DNA of 34,898 bases from Collinsella vaginalis. GTDB lineage: Bacteria > Actinomycetota > Coriobacteriia > Coriobacteriales > Coriobacteriaceae. The stretch lies in contig NZ_LT838843.1 of the NCBI RefSeq assembly GCF_900176655.1, positions 325,501 through 360,398 of the forward strand, read 5' to 3'. The notes under the pieces were generated by a model. That model was not told where the DNA came from, did no database searches, and saw only the letters and a program-made list of their open reading frames with translations. Both the position numbers and the translations under genes were made by a program. The first letter of the stretch is position 1. Each line of letters starts with the position of its first letter. Shown in pieces: positions 32,057 to 34,898 of this stretch.

Positions 32057-33757
32057 ATGAACGTTTCCGATATCGCTGCTGATTGGCTGGCGCATGTTGA
32101 CGAGGCCGACCGCAAAGCGGTCGCGGATCTGATCGCGGGTCCCGCGTCTGATCTCGCTGATGCATTCTGGCGTGACCTCGCTTTTGGAACCGGTGGGATG
32201 CGCGCCGTGCTTGGGATGGGAACCAACCGTCTGAACTCGTACACCGTTGCCCGTGCGAGCCAAGGAGTCGCTTCCTACCTCGCCTCACGTGAAGGCGGCC
32301 CTCAGGTGGCCATCGCCTATGATACGAGGAGGATGAGCCGTGAGCTCGCTGAGCGGGCCGCGTGCGTCTTCGCCGGAAACGGCGTTCAAACGTATTTGTT
32401 TTCCCAGGTGGCGCCAACGCCTCTGCTATCGTTTGCCGTGCGTGACCTGGGTTGTGATGCCGGCATCGTAATCACGGCATCGCATAACCCGGCGGAGTAC
32501 AACGGGTTTAAGGTCTACGGTTCGGATGGATGCCAGATCACCACAGAGGCAGCCCGCGCCATCCAGCGGGAGATCAACGCCGTGGAGATCTTTAGGGATG
32601 TGCTCTCTGCGGCATTCGAGCGTGCAGTCGATGGTGGGTTTATCCGCTACGTACCCCATGAGCTGGTAGAGCGTTACTATGCCGCGACGCTTTCTGTTTC
32701 AACGGGGGAGCCTGTTCATGATGTCGAGCTCGTGTATTCCCCTCTGAACGGCACGGGCAATGTGCCGGTGCGCACTGTTCTTGAGCGTCTCGGGGTGGAT
32801 CGCATTGAGGTGGTAGGGGCACAAGAGCTACCTGATCCGTTCTTCACCACTTGTCCGAAGCCTAACCCCGAGAATCAGGCGGCGCTTGAGCTTGGATTTC
32901 AATTGTGCCGGGAATCCGGTATCTCCTTGCTCGTGGCGACTGATCCTGACGCCGATCGGGTGGGCGTTGGCGTGCTGCATGAAGGCGCCGAGGTCCGGCT
33001 TTCCGGGAATGAGATCGGCCTGCTCTTATTGGATTGGCTGGCAAGTCGTTTAAGCGATGCGGATTGTGCACAAAAAGTCGCCATGACCACTATCGTTTCT
33101 GCCCCCATGGCCGATGACATTGCTAGACATTATGGGTTTGAGCTTCGGCGCACCCTGACCGGCTTCAAGTTCATCGGAGAGCAGATCGGTCTACTCGAGC
33201 AAGAAGGCCGCGTCGACAACTTCCTATTCGCTTTTGAGGAGAGCCTCGGCTACCTCAAAGGCACGGATGTGCGTGACAAGGACGGGGTTCAGGCCGTGAT
33301 CCTCATTTGCGAACTCGTAGCGCACTACCGAGCGCAGGGTATGGATCTTGTGGATGCCCGTGATGATTTGTACCGTCGCTTTGGAAGTTGGTCGGGGACG
33401 CAGATGTCAGTTGATTTCCCAGGCGAGCAAGGTGCTCGGGATATGGATGCGGCCTTGGCCCGCCTCCGGTCCACGCCCCCGTCGAACCTTGCCGGCATTG
33501 GCATCGATCAGCGTTTTGATTACCGCGATGGCGCGCCGATGCCTGCGGTTAACGGTACCGGGGCGGCGCAGATGCTCCCGCCTGCGAACGTTCTTGAATA
33601 CCGGCTGCAAGATGGTAGCCGCATCCTCATCCGTCCGTCAGGAACCGAGCCAAAACTCAAAGTCTATGTTTTCGCCCGCGGTGCGAGCATGGTCGCCGCA
33701 TCAAGTCTTTGCACAGCTTTGGAGGAGGAGCTCAAACGGTTACTGCTCTCTGTTTAG
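32057..33757 (+). CDS. Phosphomannomutase / phosphoglucomutase
   Basis: The 566-residue protein belongs to the alpha-D-phosphohexomutase superfamily, long bacterial PgcA/PGM2-like type. All four active-site loops are visible: phosphoserine Ser142 in [19 protein letters not shown], metal-binding DPDADRVGV, sugar-binding FEESLGY and phosphate-binding [12 protein letters not shown]. It interconverts hexose 6-phosphates and 1-phosphates. Its place between manC and gmd suggests it supplies mannose-1-phosphate, but related enzymes also act on glucose phosphates. The ATG at 32057 follows GAGGTGG; nine upstream codons overlap the manC end and are not used. Confidence 0.92.
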   Translation: MNVSDIAADWLAHVDEADRKAVADLIAGPASDLADAFWRDLAFGTGGMRAVLGMGTNRLNSYTVARASQGVASYLASREGGPQVAIAYDTRRMSRELAERAACVFAGNGVQTYLFSQVAPTPLLSFAVRDLGCDAGIVITASHNPAEYNGFKVYGSDGCQITTEAARAIQREINAVEIFRDVLSAAFERAVDGGFIRYVPHELVERYYAATLSVSTGEPVHDVELVYSPLNGTGNVPVRTVLERLGVDRIEVVGAQELPDPFFTTCPKPNPENQAALELGFQLCRESGISLLVATDPDADRVGVGVLHEGAEVRLSGNEIGLLLLDWLASRLSDADCAQKVAMTTIVSAPMADDIARHYGFELRRTLTGFKFIGEQIGLLEQEGRVDNFLFAFEESLGYLKGTDVRDKDGVQAVILICELVAHYRAQGMDLVDARDDLYRRFGSWSGTQMSVDFPGEQGARDMDAALARLRSTPPSNLAGIGIDQRFDYRDGAPMPAVNGTGAAQMLPPANVLEYRLQDGSRILIRPSGTEPKLKVYVFARGASMVAASSLCTALEEELKRLLLSV

Positions 33758-33788
33758 TAACATCCTGCAGGATTCTTGGAGGTCTGCA

Positions 33789-34835
33789 ATGAAAAAAGCA
33801 CTTATTACCGGTATCACTGGGCAAGATGGAAGCTATCTCGCTGAGCTTCTGATTGAAAAGGGGTATGAAGTCCATGGCTTGGTGAGGCGGTCTGCTTCGC
33901 ATAACACCGATCGCATAGATCATCTGATCGCTGCAGGTTCGGTTGCTCTCCACGACGGAGATCTCGGCGATTCATCATCGATCATTCGCGTGGTCAACCT
34001 TGTTAGGCCCGACGAGATCTACAATCTTGCAGCCCAGAGCCATGTGGGCGTCTCATTTGATGCAGCGGAGTATACCGGCGATATTGACGCCATCGGCGTC
34101 CTGCGCGTTCTTGAAGCTGTCCATATACTTGGGCTCGATGCGACGTGCAAGGTTTATCAGGCATCAACCTCTGAGCTCTTCGGGAAGGTTGAGGAGGTCC
34201 CGCAACGCGAGACGACTCCTTTCCATCCGTTTTCACCATATGCAGTGGCAAAGCAGTATGGGTATTGGATGATCAAGGAATACCGTGAGGCATACGGGGT
34301 CTTTGCAGTCAACGGGATTCTGTTCAACCATGAGAGCGAGCGTCGGGGGGAGACCTTCGTCACCCGCAAGATCACTCGAGCCGTGGGGCGTATCGCCCAC
34401 GGACTGCAGGATCATCTTGAGCTTGGGAACCTTGATTCCCTGCGCGATTGGGGGTACGCCAAGGATTTCGTTGAGTGCATGTGGCTCATCATGCAGCAGG
34501 ACGAGCCAGATGATTTCGTGATCGCAACAGGTGTGCAGCACTCAGTGCGCGAGTTCGTCACGTGGTCCTTCGCAGAGGCCGGTATCGAGATTGTTTGGAG
34601 CGGTGTCGGCCTCGAGGAGGTGGGCACGGATGCAGCTACTGGGAAGGTGCTCGTACGCGTGAATCCTCAGTTCTATCGTCCTACAGACGTGGTGAACCTT
34701 TGGGGCGATCCCACTAAAGCACGTGAGAAGTTGGGATGGGACCCGCAGAAGACCTCCTGTGAGGAGTTGTGTCGGATCATGACCCGCCATGATCTTGAGC
34801 TGGCAGAAAATGAGGCACGGGCGGTGCGCGCTTGA
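33789..34835 (+). CDS. gmd: GDP-mannose 4,6-dehydratase
   Basis: Gmd converts GDP-D-mannose to GDP-4-keto-6-deoxymannose, the precursor of GDP-L-fucose, GDP-D-rhamnose and related sugars. The 348-residue extended short-chain dehydrogenase has the NADP-binding [15 protein letters not shown] (Gly8 to Gly14), the active-site STSE (126-129), Tyr151 and Lys155 in [10 protein letters not shown], and the Gmd stretches [17 protein letters not shown] and [10 protein letters not shown]. Length is typical. GGAGG lies 7-8 bases before the ATG. The large frame upstream of 33789 overlaps the mutase gene and is not real. The next gene starts inside the stop codon (TGATG). Confidence 0.96.
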   Translation: MKKALITGITGQDGSYLAELLIEKGYEVHGLVRRSASHNTDRIDHLIAAGSVALHDGDLGDSSSIIRVVNLVRPDEIYNLAAQSHVGVSFDAAEYTGDIDAIGVLRVLEAVHILGLDATCKVYQASTSELFGKVEEVPQRETTPFHPFSPYAVAKQYGYWMIKEYREAYGVFAVNGILFNHESERRGETFVTRKITRAVGRIAHGLQDHLELGNLDSLRDWGYAKDFVECMWLIMQQDEPDDFVIATGVQHSVREFVTWSFAEAGIEIVWSGVGLEEVGTDAATGKVLVRVNPQFYRPTDVVNLWGDPTKAREKLGWDPQKTSCEELCRIMTRHDLELAENEARAVRA

Positions 34836-34898
34836 TGGCGGGGGAACGACGGGCCCTTGTCATCGGAGCGGCGGGGGTTGTTTTTTCTCTTTTAAAAC
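34835..34898 (+). CDS. Start of an NAD(P)-dependent sugar epimerase/reductase (truncated by window end)
   Basis: An ATG overlaps the gmd stop (TGATG) and opens with [14 protein letters not shown], which looks like the first beta strand and Gly-rich loop of an NAD(P)-binding sugar nucleotide reductase. In this position the product would normally be GDP-fucose synthase or GDP-6-deoxy-D-lyxo-4-hexulose reductase. The last bases read VVFSLLK instead of the expected second Gly and following helix (GFVGSHL type), and the DNA becomes T-rich, so a sequence error at the end is possible. Only 21 codons are visible; the identity is an inference from context. Confidence 0.5.
   Translation, partial: MAGERRALVIGAAGVVFSLLK

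Overview
The window looks like a chromosomal segment of a high-GC Gram-positive bacterium. Most reading frames are strongly GC-biased, both tRNAs encode their CCA ends, and an actinobacterial-type Rho (Arg/Asn-rich insert) sits beside a sufCBDSU operon, an ABC glycan exporter and UDP-galactopyranose mutase. Large secreted wall enzymes with long repeat arrays complete the picture. The overall pattern fits the Coriobacteriia, for example a Collinsella-like gut actinobacterium. The placement is inferred from gene content; no search could be run.

Layout. (1) Bases 1-3850: the 3' part of rho and its terminator, a membrane-anchored acidic protein of unknown function, a VanZ-like protein, then tRNA-His and tRNA-Lys with a promoter and terminator. 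(2) Bases 3900-7320: a DODA-type extradiol dioxygenase divergent from an HxlR regulator, a nitroreductase-like protein, a DUF1304-like membrane protein and a TipA-type MerR regulator; this looks like a small redox or xenobiotic-response neighbourhood. (3) Bases 7320-8340: a gene-free kilobase with two 201-bp nested inverted-repeat elements of identical geometry, followed by the suf control region with two matching 23-bp dyads. (4) Bases 8357-14099: sufC-sufB-sufD-sufS-sufU and an Rrf2/IscR-like regulator, a tightly packed Fe-S assembly operon. (5) Bases 14190-20799: a Wzm/Wzt-type ABC exporter pair, two GT2 and one GT4 glycosyltransferases, a third nested-palindrome element, a terminator, and a convergent glf. 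Together these suggest assembly and export of a surface glycan, possibly containing galactofuranose. (6) Bases 21047-30496: three consecutive secreted proteins built on the same ~90-residue repeat (7, 7 and 9 copies) with different catalytic ends: GH25 plus NlpC/P60, a CHAP-like Cys/His domain, and an L,D-transpeptidase. (7) Bases 30718-34898: a nucleotide-sugar operon (mannose-1-phosphate guanylyltransferase, phosphohexomutase, GDP-mannose 4,6-dehydratase) and the start of a further gene, probably making GDP-fucose or GDP-rhamnose for the glycan.

The two most notable signals are the nested inverted-repeat elements, whose four motif copies vary in concert from element to element, and the tandem family of wall enzymes, which keeps a collinear repeat array while exchanging its catalytic module.
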